Below, piece after piece: positions 1 through 5,390 of a stretch of 5,390 bases of DNA (position 1 is its first letter; the number at the start of each line of letters is the position of its first letter). A program made the translations under genes and the position numbers. Source of the stretch: Dysgonamonadaceae bacterium (lineage in GTDB: Bacteria; Bacteroidota; Bacteroidia; Bacteroidales; Azobacteroidaceae); assembly GCA_031255425.1 (NCBI GenBank), contig JAIRSN010000204.1, positions 1 to 5,390 on the forward strand. The letters run 5' to 3'. The notes under the pieces were generated by a model, which saw nothing but the letters and a program-made list of their open reading frames with translations, had not been told where the DNA came from and did not search any database.

Positions 1-58
1 GATATTTCTGTTACAAGAATAAAAGCTAACGCTTTCTTAATTAATATGTATTTTAATT

Positions 59-85
59 GGTTTCTATGCTTTGTTAAAAGAAACC
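59..85 (-). promoter_or_regulatory. Hairpin at the predicted 5' end of the leftward transcript
   Basis: A perfect seven-base inverted repeat, GGTTTCT (59-65) and AGAAACC (79-85), with a 13-base loop. Its outer edge falls where the neighbouring leftward promoter should start transcription, so the mRNA would open with this stem-loop. 5'-terminal stems can protect a transcript from decay. It lacks a following T-run and is not a terminator. Confidence 0.4.
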
Positions 86-88
86 GCG

Positions 89-118
89 CAAAAGTAGTGA
101 AAATCTTTGAAATACAAA
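89..118 (-). promoter_or_regulatory. Leftward Bacteroidota-type promoter for a gene beyond the left edge
   Basis: On the minus strand TACTTTTG (89-96) is an exact match to the -7 consensus TAnnTTTG. A TTTG -33 element lies at 115-118 with an 18-base spacer, about one base short of the usual 19-21. Transcription would begin near position 84 and run left, with a leader of at least 80 bases, because no ATG occurs on that strand between there and the window edge. It would drive the next gene to the left, separately from the operon. Confidence 0.6.
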
Positions 119-148
119 AGAGGTGGCGGGTTCGCAGTGTCTTTTATT

Positions 149-183
149 CTATATGTATAAGGTGTAATGAAATAGTAAAAGCG
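149..183 (-). repeat. Dispersed repeat, copy 1 (downstream of the operon)
   Basis: This 35-base segment matches 5083-5117 at 32 positions in the same orientation; the core at 156-183 matches at 27 of 28. On the minus strand it directly continues the terminator-like hairpin: TTTTACT, then TTTCATTACACCTTATA. A further short match (gcgggtt) lies about 30 bases beyond the conserved core in both copies at nearly the same spacing. The family is not recognised. Confidence 0.75.
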
Positions 184-194
184 CCTCCGCAGCT
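177..194 (-). terminator. Probable intrinsic terminator of the three-gene operon
   Basis: Read on the minus strand, 12 bases past the stop of the third gene, AGCTGCGGAGGCGCT can fold into a five-pair stem with one bulged T and the loop GGAG, followed at once by TTT and then TACTATTTC. The stem is short and imperfect and the T-run brief, so termination may be leaky. Support comes from its position and from a better hairpin in the same place beside the second copy of the adjoining repeat. Confidence 0.45.
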
Positions 195-206
195 AAGCAG
201 GTAATA

Positions 207-2063
207 TCACGGGTGAAAATCCGGCAGTATTTTCCCCTCATTATACTGCTGGTTGTTCGGCAAACCCCTTTCCCCGGTTCCCGCTGTCATTAGCGCCTTC
301 AGCTCGTCCAAATGCGACCGGTAGACCCCCCGCGGAGTCGTGCGGTGCTTCTTGCAGAGAGATGCCGCCATGCCGACTACCTCGCCCATCATCCCGGTGG
401 TTCGCATCACGCGCACGGTGCCCAGGGCAACATGGGTGACGCTGATATTGCGCCCCGCCATAAACAGGTTGTCGACGTTGCGCGAGTAGAGGCAACGGTA
501 AGGAACGGCGTAAGGATTGATGTACAGGTGCTTGGTAGCCGCCTTAAATTCATTGCCGGGGAAATGCGCGGCGTTGACGGAGTCCGGGAAATGCAGGTCG
601 ATGCTCCACGTGGTGGAGAAAGAAGCATCCTCGTGGAATACGTTCTTGTGAATATCGTCCTGCTTAAGGATATAGTCGCCCAGCAAGCGGCGCGACTCCC
701 TTTTGCCGGCGATGTAAGCCACCCATTCGAGTTGCCGGCGGCTGTACTGCTCCCTGCTTTTCCGGTCGTTCTTCAAAAAGCTCCAGTTGGAGAAAACCAC
801 CAGCAAACCATAGTCGCGAATACGTTCGAAATCACGAATCTGGTCGCGGTTCATGCCGGTTTCCCAGGTCCATTCCCCCATCGTCACCTTTTCGCTGTTG
901 GTTTCCGTAAACGGAATGCCGTAGCTGAATGCCGGGAATCCGGATTTTCCCGCCGTTTCCACGGAATACCATTGCACGGACGCGCCCATCGTCAGGGAAT
1001 CGCCCTTTTCGGGAGCGATGCTTTCGCCGAACGCTTCGCGCCCCTCGCGCCCCATCCGGTAGTCGGCGCCGGACAGGTAGCCGACGGTGCCGTCGCCGGT
1101 GCAATCGGCAAAGCAACGTCCGGAGAACCGGAGTTCCTCGCCGCTCTCAATGTGCCGGGCAACGACAGACTCGATCGCCGTTCCGGACAGGTTGACCGCC
1201 TGTACGTGGTAATTCAGGAACAGGCGGATGTTCTTTTCGTTCAACACCAGATCCAGCTTCTTCCCGTCTTCGTAGAACCCGGCAGGCTGGGCGTTTCCGC
1301 CACGGAGCGGACCCAATTCTTTCAGCAGGTTGCCCAACGCCTTGTAGGGTTCGGATTCGATTCGCCCGCCCAGGTGTACCCGTATCTCGGAACTGTTGTT
1401 CCCGCCCAGCACCGGACGGTCGTTGATCAGGGCGACCCGGCAACCCAGGCGAGCCGCCGACAACGCCGCACAGATTCCGGCAATTCCGCCGCCGGCAACC
1501 ACCAGGTCATATTCGCCGGCATCTCCCGGAACCGGCGGAAGATGCAGGGCATCGCGCCTGAAAAGCGCCAAAGCCTCCGCACCGGAAGGCGGGACATCGT
1601 CTTTGTCCGTCGTAAGATAAATGGCGTCGCACCTGCCGTTGAACCCGGTCAGGTCGTGCAACGCCAGCTTTGCCGTCCCCTTTTTGAGCTTTATCTCCCC
1701 CGCTTTTTGCCACATCCATTGAGCGCCTTCCTCGCCCAGGCGGACGGAAACTTTTTTCCCGTTGATGCTCAACCCGAACCTCCCCGGTCCCTTGCCGGCA
1801 AACCAGGGCGACGTCCAGTTGAACGTCCGGACATACACGGAATACGTTCCGCCGGACGGGATGTCGACCGTTGTGGAGGCATCTTCCACCGGCACGCCCA
1901 GCCCGTGAGCCATCAGGTAGGGCGACCCCATCTGGTCCATAAACTGCTGGTCGACGACCCAGCCGCCTTTGTTTTCAAAACTTTCCGCCTCGATCCATCT
2001 GTTTCCGGCGGTCGACAGGAGGGATAAACTCCCTAAAGTGAAAAGAAATAGTTGCTTTTTCAT
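207..2063 (-). CDS. Secreted FAD-dependent oxidoreductase with N-terminal carbohydrate-binding-like beta-sandwich
   Basis: 618 residues, third gene of the operon, 26 bases after the GH28 stop. The start is preceded by an A-rich stretch with no Shine-Dalgarno sequence, as is normal in Bacteroidota. MKKQLFLFTL and the following hydrophobic run form a Sec-type signal, cleaved near residue 20. Residues about 22-150 form a beta-rich module beginning WIEAESFE and ending with CDAIYLTTD; the layout resembles golvesin/CBM-type sandwich domains (opening EAE, tyrosine and tryptophan strands). The FAD_oxidored domain runs from about 185 to 572: DLVVAGGGIAGICAA (186-200; G191, G193, G196), D215 at the end of beta-2, LGGNNSSEIRVHLGG (219-233), FADCTGDGTVG (318-328) and FMAGRNIS (534-541). 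No frameshift or truncation is seen. The N-terminal module probably holds the enzyme on a polysaccharide. A Sec-exported flavoprotein must obtain FAD outside the cytoplasm, unlike its Tat-exported paralogue. The substrate is unknown. Confidence 0.9.
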   Translation of the reverse strand: MKKQLFLFTLGSLSLLSTAGNRWIEAESFENKGGWVVDQQFMDQMGSPYLMAHGLGVPVEDASTTVDIPSGGTYSVYVRTFNWTSPWFAGKGPGRFGLSINGKKVSVRLGEEGAQWMWQKAGEIKLKKGTAKLALHDLTGFNGRCDAIYLTTDKDDVPPSGAEALALFRRDALHLPPVPGDAGEYDLVVAGGGIAGICAALSAARLGCRVALINDRPVLGGNNSSEIRVHLGGRIESEPYKALGNLLKELGPLRGGNAQPAGFYEDGKKLDLVLNEKNIRLFLNYHVQAVNLSGTAIESVVARHIESGEELRFSGRCFADCTGDGTVGYLSGADYRMGREGREAFGESIAPEKGDSLTMGASVQWYSVETAGKSGFPAFSYGIPFTETNSEKVTMGEWTWETGMNRDQIRDFERIRDYGLLVVFSNWSFLKNDRKSREQYSRRQLEWVAYIAGKRESRRLLGDYILKQDDIHKNVFHEDASFSTTWSIDLHFPDSVNAAHFPGNEFKAATKHLYINPYAVPYRCLYSRNVDNLFMAGRNISVTHVALGTVRVMRTTGMMGEVVGMAASLCKKHRTTPRGVYRSHLDELKALMTAGTGERGLPNNQQYNEGKILPDFHP

Positions 2064-2089
2064 CTGTTTTTGTTTTACATATAATCTTA

Positions 2090-3481
2090 TTATTCGGTTT
2101 GCAAACGGGACGCCTCCGTTCCGGCGGGGTGCCGGGACATTGTTTTCCCATTGATCACCACGTTGTCGAAGGTAATATTTTCGACGTTTTTCAGGATATA
2201 ATCCTCGTTTGCCTGCTTCAGCGTTACGTTTTCCAGCGCAATGTTTTTCAGCGGATAATTCTCAATCCCAACGGCATAGAAGCCACATTCCCCGGAGACA
2301 TTGCCCCGGATGTTTTCGATGTGGAAATCCTCGAACAGGGTGGGATGAAAGCCGCCGCGCCCGCCGTGGTAGTTGGTTTCGAAACGGATAAATGCCGACC
2401 GGACGCTGTCGCATTCCACGTTCCGGATGTCTACGTGCCGGATAAAGCCGCCGCGGTCCAGGTTGGATTTGAAGTAAATACCGCTCAGGCAGTTTTGTAT
2501 CCGGATGTTTTCCATAAACACATTTTCGACGCCTGCCGCCATTTCGCTTCCGATGCACAAGCCGTTGCACAGCGAATTGAACAGGCAACGCCGGATGACG
2601 ATGTTTCGCGTGGGCTGTCCGATGCGCCAGGCATCGTTGTCGCGCCCGGCTTTGATGGCGATGGCATCGTCGCCGACCCGGAAGATGCAGTCTTCAATCA
2701 ATACGTTGGTGGAATATTCGGGGTCGCAGCCGTCGTTGTTCAGGTTGTAGCTGTTGATTTCCACGCCCCTGACGGTGACGCTGTTGCAAAAGACGGGGTG
2801 AATGACCCAATACGGCGAATCGATAATCGTTACGCCTTCAACCAGCACCCTGTTGCATCCGAAAAACTGCACCATGCTGGGCGGCAGATTGGATTCCGTC
2901 CCCCAGTAACGGTCTTTCACCGGCACGCCGTCGATTCCCATTTGCCGGAGCTGATCCTGTATTTCCGAACCCTGCGGCCGCCACCGGGCGAAGGCTTTCG
3001 AAGCGTTTCCGTTCAGGGTGCCTTTCCCGGTAAGCGCCACGTCCGAAACCTGGTAGGCATACACCAGGGGGGAATAGTTGAACAGCTCGGTCCCTTCCCA
3101 GACCGTCAGGACGGCGGGCAGGTAGTCCTCCGGACGGGGACTGAAAACCAGCTCGCAACCCGCGTCCAGGTGCAGGTCGACCCGGCTTTTCAGGACAACA
3201 GGCCCGGCGGAAAAGTATTTCCCGGCAGGCACAATCACCTGTCCTCCTCCCTCGTTGCTGCATTGCGTAATGGCGCGGTTGATCGCCCCGCGGCTGTCGG
3301 TGTTCCCGTCGCCGACCGCCCCAAAATCCCGGACATCGTATCTTTTCTCCGGAAAAACCGGCTCGGATATTTGTTCCAATAAATATTGGTAAGGCGGCTC
3401 CCCGCTTCCCGTACACGCCGTTCCGAAAAGAATTATTCCGGAGAATACGACGTGTGCTGCTGTCTTTCCGAACCGTTTCAT
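2090..3481 (-). CDS. GH28-type right-handed beta-helix protein (polygalacturonase-like), probable lipoprotein
   Basis: 463 residues. The signal peptide is followed by a possible lipobox ending at C23 (FGTAC); no acidic surface-export signal follows the Cys, so a periplasm-facing anchor is as likely as a surface one. Residues 47-115 form a pectate-lyase-3-type N-terminal region (YDVRDFGAVGDGNTD), followed by parallel beta-helix coils. GH28 motifs in order: NNDGCD (248-253, equivalent to NTD), GDDAIAIK (270-277, the DD pair D271/D272), NGLCIGSE (306-313, where GHG should be) and GIYFKSN (334-340, where RIK should be). The catalytic aspartates are present, but the GHG histidine aligns with C305 and the RIK arginine with Y336. 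Expected activity is hydrolysis of a pectic backbone; the changed residues argue for another substrate, such as a rhamnogalacturonan-type or oxidised chain. The frame stays open far upstream, but this start is preferred: it begins the signal peptide and overlaps the stop of the gene before it. Confidence 0.9.
   Translation of the reverse strand: MKRFGKTAAHVVFSGIILFGTACTGSGEPPYQYLLEQISEPVFPEKRYDVRDFGAVGDGNTDSRGAINRAITQCSNEGGGQVIVPAGKYFSAGPVVLKSRVDLHLDAGCELVFSPRPEDYLPAVLTVWEGTELFNYSPLVYAYQVSDVALTGKGTLNGNASKAFARWRPQGSEIQDQLRQMGIDGVPVKDRYWGTESNLPPSMVQFFGCNRVLVEGVTIIDSPYWVIHPVFCNSVTVRGVEINSYNLNNDGCDPEYSTNVLIEDCIFRVGDDAIAIKAGRDNDAWRIGQPTRNIVIRRCLFNSLCNGLCIGSEMAAGVENVFMENIRIQNCLSGIYFKSNLDRGGFIRHVDIRNVECDSVRSAFIRFETNYHGGRGGFHPTLFEDFHIENIRGNVSGECGFYAVGIENYPLKNIALENVTLKQANEDYILKNVENITFDNVVINGKTMSRHPAGTEASRLQTE
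3478..3481 (-). promoter_or_regulatory. ATGA stop/start overlap coupling genes 1 and 2
   Basis: The TGA of the Tat-exported oxidoreductase (3478-3480) overlaps the ATG of the GH28 protein (3479-3481). Such four-base overlaps normally mean translational coupling by terminating ribosomes, with the two proteins made in linked amounts. An AGAGGG stretch lies about 15 bases before the ATG, too far for a standard ribosome binding site, which supports reinitiation. Confidence 0.8.
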
Positions 3482-4872
3482 AGAAAATACTGTCCCTCTT
3501 CTTTCAGGCGTTTCCGCAAGTATTGTACGTCTATCTGATGCACGTCGTTTTTCGACTGCCGGATGGCGTGTGCGGCGCCCATGCCGGCGGCCTCGCCGGT
3601 GACTAAGCAGGGCGGCATGACCCGGAGGCTTCCGAAGGCTTCCTCGTCGGTGGAGATGCAGCGGCCGGCGGTCAGCAGGTTTTTCAGTCCCTTGGGCGTC
3701 AGGCAGCGGTAAGGGATGCCGTGCGATTCGCCTTTGTTGTAATGGGCTTCTTTGTAGCCGCTTTTGTGGATGTCGACGTAATAACTGTTGCGTCCGATTT
3801 CGTCGTCGAACGACTTCCGTTGCCGCCAGTCGTCGATCGTGAAGGTGTAATCGCCCTCGATGCGCCGGCTGTCCCGGACGCCCAGCAAGGCGGCGGTCCG
3901 TACCAGGAATGCCCCGCCGAAAGTTTGCGGCTGAACCTCTTTCATCGCTCCCGCATACTGTGCGGCTATTTCCCGGCCTTTGATCATCGCCTGCGACACT
4001 TCCCACGGGTTGGTGCTGTCTACATTGACCAAGTGTCCCGCGTTGAATTGCAACACGTCCGGCCCGATATAGTTTACGCATAAATGTTTGTCGATAAGGG
4101 GATATTTCCCGGAAGCAATGGCGGTATGAACCGGGCTGGTTTTGTTTCCTCCGTATAGCGGGAGACCATTCGTATAATTATAGGAGTCCACATTCGCGAT
4201 GGAAAAGCAGAGGGAGGAACTCTGGACTACTCCATCGTCGTCGCCCCGTTTGAACGATGCACCTGCCCATGCCGCCAGGTCGCCGTCGCCGGTAGCGTCG
4301 ACATACACTTTGGCTTTGAAGGCGGTCAGTCCCGATTTGTTGGCGACAATCAGCGCGTCGATGGTGTCGCCGGACGCCATCTCTACGGCAGCCAGCCGGG
4401 AGAAAAAGAGGATCTGGGCGCCGGAAGCGCTCACCATCTTGTCGTACACGGTGACCAACTGTTCGGGATTGATGCTCACCCAGTCCAGGCGGTCGGCGGA
4501 CTCATGCGGAACCCCTTTTTTGGCGGCGGTGAAGATTTTTTCCGCCAAGCCCCGGTAAATAATTTTTTCCCCGTCGGAAAACGGACACCACGCCGGCACC
4601 ATTCCTGAGGTACCCATTCCGCCCAACTGTCCCATAGCTTCGATCAGCAGGGTGCGGGCGCCTTCGCGGGCGGCAGCGATAGCGGCGGTACATCCCCCCG
4701 GCCCTCCACCGACAACGATGACATCCCACCGGTCGTCGACACTCATTTTATTCTTTTTCAGCGACACGGTTTTTCCTTTGTTTGCCGCCGTCATTCCCGA
4801 AGCGAAAGCCGGCGTCGCGGCAGCCATTGCCAACAGTCCGGTTTTCTTTACGAAGTTTCTTCTTGTAATCAT
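3478..4872 (-). CDS. Tat-exported FAD-dependent oxidoreductase (FAD_oxidored family), first gene of the operon
   Basis: 464 residues. The N-terminus carries a twin-arginine signal (TRRNFVK, residues 3-9), a hydrophobic alanine-rich stretch and a likely AFA-SG cleavage site near residue 25. This implies that the protein folds with FAD in the cytoplasm and is then exported. The Rossmann fold starts at about residue 50 with WDVIVVGGGPGG (G55, G57, G60); the acidic residue ending beta-2, expected to bind the FAD ribose, is E78, followed by the GQLGG loop. VDATGDGD (191-198) and TAGRCIS (401-407) are the internal and C-terminal FAD-contact motifs of the family. Family length is usually 430-600, so the gene looks intact. 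The Met at residue 43 is an alternative start but would discard a perfect Tat signal. The likely reaction is hydride removal from a hydroxyl or C-C bond of a sugar-like substrate; the true substrate is unknown. The C-terminal half resembles the third gene of the operon. Confidence 0.9.
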   Translation of the reverse strand: MITRRNFVKKTGLLAMAAATPAFASGMTAANKGKTVSLKKNKMSVDDRWDVIVVGGGPGGCTAAIAAAREGARTLLIEAMGQLGGMGTSGMVPAWCPFSDGEKIIYRGLAEKIFTAAKKGVPHESADRLDWVSINPEQLVTVYDKMVSASGAQILFFSRLAAVEMASGDTIDALIVANKSGLTAFKAKVYVDATGDGDLAAWAGASFKRGDDDGVVQSSSLCFSIANVDSYNYTNGLPLYGGNKTSPVHTAIASGKYPLIDKHLCVNYIGPDVLQFNAGHLVNVDSTNPWEVSQAMIKGREIAAQYAGAMKEVQPQTFGGAFLVRTAALLGVRDSRRIEGDYTFTIDDWRQRKSFDDEIGRNSYYVDIHKSGYKEAHYNKGESHGIPYRCLTPKGLKNLLTAGRCISTDEEAFGSLRVMPPCLVTGEAAGMGAAHAIRQSKNDVHQIDVQYLRKRLKEEGQYFL

Positions 4873-4885
4873 TTTCGTATTTAAT

Positions 4886-4902
4886 TTAATTAGCTGAATT
4901 AA
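4886..4902. promoter_or_regulatory. AT-rich dyad in the operon leader
   Basis: A perfect six-base inverted repeat, TTAATT / AATTAA, flanks the five-base spacer agctg. It sits between the candidate -7 box and the first start codon, so it could bind a regulator. The surrounding sequence is so AT-rich that chance is a real possibility. Confidence 0.2.
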
Positions 4903-4908
4903 TTCCCG

Positions 4909-4916
4909 TAAAGGTA
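4909..4916 (-). promoter_or_regulatory. Candidate -7 box of the operon promoter
   Basis: On the minus strand this reads TACCTTTA, one base from the Bacteroidota -7 consensus TAnnTTTG, and lies 36 bases upstream of the first start codon. No good TTTG -33 box is seen at the usual 19-21 base spacing; TTTTCG occurs closer in. No exact TAnnTTTG match was found elsewhere between 4873 and 5390 on this strand, so this is the best candidate, though weak. Confidence 0.35.
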
Positions 4917-5043
4917 CTCACTGAAATGCGAAAAGCGATGCCTTTTTCGCCGGGAAAAAGCAAGATGCGACGGATAAAAAAAACATTACTACGTAGATTC
5001 AATTCATGCTTTATTCGGGAAGGTGAAATGAACGATCCGCAAA

Positions 5044-5066
5044 GGGGGGGGAGGAGGGACTGCGGG
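5044..5066 (+). other. G-rich tract with quadruplex pattern and G8 homopolymer
   Basis: The plus strand has a run of eight G (5044-5051) followed by further G runs at 5056-5058 and 5064-5066. Four runs of at least three G with loops of one to five bases fit the classical G-quadruplex pattern. The tract is on the template strand of the operon, about 170 bases before its first start codon. The G8 run is also a slippage-prone homopolymer. Confidence 0.5.
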
Positions 5067-5082
5067 TTATCTCATCCTGTAC

Positions 5083-5117
5083 CTGTATATATAAGGTGTA
5101 ATGAAACAGTAAAAGCG
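5083..5117 (-). repeat. Dispersed repeat, copy 2 (upstream of the operon)
   Basis: Second copy of the repeat at 149-183, same orientation, with mismatches only at 5085, 5089 and 5107. It lies about 210 bases upstream of the first gene, so the two copies bracket the whole operon. Like copy 1, its minus-strand 5' side abuts a GC-rich hairpin and a TTTT run, but the hairpin sequences differ, which suggests that the tail is the conserved part. Confidence 0.75.
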
Positions 5118-5130
5118 GCTGAGCCGCCGC
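5111..5130 (-). terminator. Terminator-like hairpin beside repeat copy 2
   Basis: On the minus strand GCGGC-TCA-GCCGC (5115-5127) is a perfect five-pair GC stem, followed directly by TTTTACTG. It would end leftward transcription arriving from beyond the right edge and insulate the operon from it. The stem is short, but pure G/C. Confidence 0.5.
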
Positions 5131-5220
5131 CAAATAATCAGGGGCGACCGACTGTCCGCTTCAGCATCGATCACCCCCTTCTCTCATAACTCACTCACAC
5201 AACTTTTATTTCTTAAGAAA

Positions 5221-5346
5221 TCCGGCGCGGTAAAGCACGACACATAAATAAACATGATGTAAGGCAACTCTTTTGAGCAAATAGATTTAGCGATGATTAG
5301 AAAGTTTTGGCTTTGCTCAAAAAAGGTAAACTTTACCGGCGCCGGA
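5221..5346. repeat. Nested inverted repeats (possible MITE-like element or structured RNA)
   Basis: The outer arms, 5221-5235 and 5331-5346, match as inverted repeats with a single-base deletion (tccggcg[c]cggtaaag and its complement). Inside lies a perfect 11-base inverted repeat, TTTTGAGCAAA (5271-5281) and TTTGCTCAAAA (5312-5322), with a 30-base loop. Overlapping palindromes include GGTAAA-c-TTTACC (5325-5337) and CCGGCGCCGG (5336-5345); TTTCTTAAGAAA (5209-5220) adjoins the left arm. No transposase or recognisable RNA family is seen, and no clear target-site duplication flanks the arms. Confidence 0.45.
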
Positions 5347-5390
5347 ATACGGGATTGTATCCGTTTCTCCCACCGCTTTAAAAATCCGAA

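Larger units (their letters stand above)
4873..5390. other. Non-coding intergenic region upstream of the operon
   Basis: These 518 bases contain no convincing gene on either strand. From left to right they hold the AT-rich operon leader and candidate -7 box, an unassigned stretch with an A8 run (4976-4983) and the palindrome CTACGTAG (4989-4996), the G-rich tract, repeat copy 2 with its hairpin, a featureless stretch at about 5140-5205, and the nested inverted repeats. A minus-strand frame is open from the right edge to a stop at 5184, but shows no recognisable protein character. Confidence 0.6.

Noticed and set aside
163..176. Mini-ORFs (ATGAAATAG in copy 1, ATGAAACAGTAA in copy 2) behind an AAGGTG in both repeats
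   Set aside because: Two or three codons only, on the strand opposite to the operon; the conservation is explained by the repeat itself.
312..2027. Long plus-strand open frame (571 codons) opposite the third gene
   Set aside because: It is antisense to a gene with clear FAD-binding motifs and a signal peptide. Its translation is rich in Arg, Pro, Val and Ala with no recognisable domain, as expected for the reverse of G+C-rich codons.
2099..3382. Plus-strand open frame (427 codons) opposite the GH28 gene
   Set aside because: Mirror of a beta-helix gene; the repeated V/D/F composition reflects the complement of the helix repeats, and no start region or domain supports it.
3482..4081. N-terminal extension of the GH28 frame by about 200 codons
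   Set aside because: The extension overlaps the first flavoprotein gene in another frame, is arginine-rich and domain-free, and would bury the signal peptide that starts at 3481.
4976..4996. CTACGTAG palindrome followed on the minus strand by T8, like a terminator
   Set aside because: The palindrome leaves no room for a loop and is separated from the T-run by TAATG; a stable stem cannot form.
4926..5189. Plus-strand 87-codon open frame in the right flank
   Set aside because: It runs across the G-rich tract, the repeat and its hairpin, has no protein-like pattern, no promoter and no ribosome-binding context.
5184..5390. Minus-strand frame open from the right edge to a TGA at 5184 (68 codons), possibly the end of a gene
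   Set aside because: Its position just before a terminator-like hairpin is tempting, but it passes through the nested inverted repeats, has no recognised motif, and an open frame of this length occurs by chance in a few percent of cases. Sequence beyond the edge would settle it.
1..5390. CRISPR array, tRNA, rRNA or insertion-sequence transposase
   Set aside because: No regularly spaced repeats, no cloverleaf or rRNA signature, and no transposase-like frame were found on either strand.

Overview
The window looks like chromosomal DNA of a member of the Bacteroidota, most likely Bacteroidales; the genus cannot be fixed. The reasons are the gene content (secreted, polysaccharide-utilisation-type proteins), A-rich start regions without Shine-Dalgarno sequences, and an exact Bacteroidota-type -7 promoter box (TACTTTTG) on the minus strand near the left edge. 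The three genes are clearly richer in G+C than the AT-rich flanks.

All confident genes lie on the minus strand and read right to left as one apparent operon. Gene 1 (3478-4872) is a FAD-dependent oxidoreductase with a twin-arginine (Tat) export signal. Gene 2 (2090-3481) is a glycoside hydrolase family 28 (GH28)-type beta-helix protein with a probable lipoprotein signal. Its start overlaps the stop of gene 1 in an ATGA. Gene 3 (207-2063), after a 26-base gap, is a second, larger FAD-dependent oxidoreductase with a Sec-type signal and an N-terminal beta-sandwich module resembling carbohydrate-binding domains. The two oxidoreductases are distant paralogues. A terminator-like hairpin lies 12 bases beyond the stop of gene 3.

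The pairing of two exported flavoproteins with one pectinase-fold protein suggests extracytoplasmic processing of a uronate- or rhamnose-containing glycan by combined oxidation and glycosidic cleavage. The GH28 protein keeps its catalytic aspartates but has lost the usual GHG histidine and RIK arginine, so it is unlikely to be an ordinary polygalacturonase. The substrate is not identifiable from sequence. No SusC/SusD pair, transporter or regulator is present in the window.

The left flank (1-206) holds the operon end, copy 1 of a dispersed repeat, and a promoter reading left into a gene beyond the edge, with a hairpin at the predicted 5' end of that transcript. The right flank (4873-5390) has no convincing gene. 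It holds a weak candidate operon promoter, a G-rich tract able to form a quadruplex, copy 2 of the same repeat (32 of 35 bases identical, same orientation, again beside a GC-rich hairpin with a T-run), and a set of nested inverted repeats at 5209-5346 that could be a small non-autonomous element or a structured RNA.
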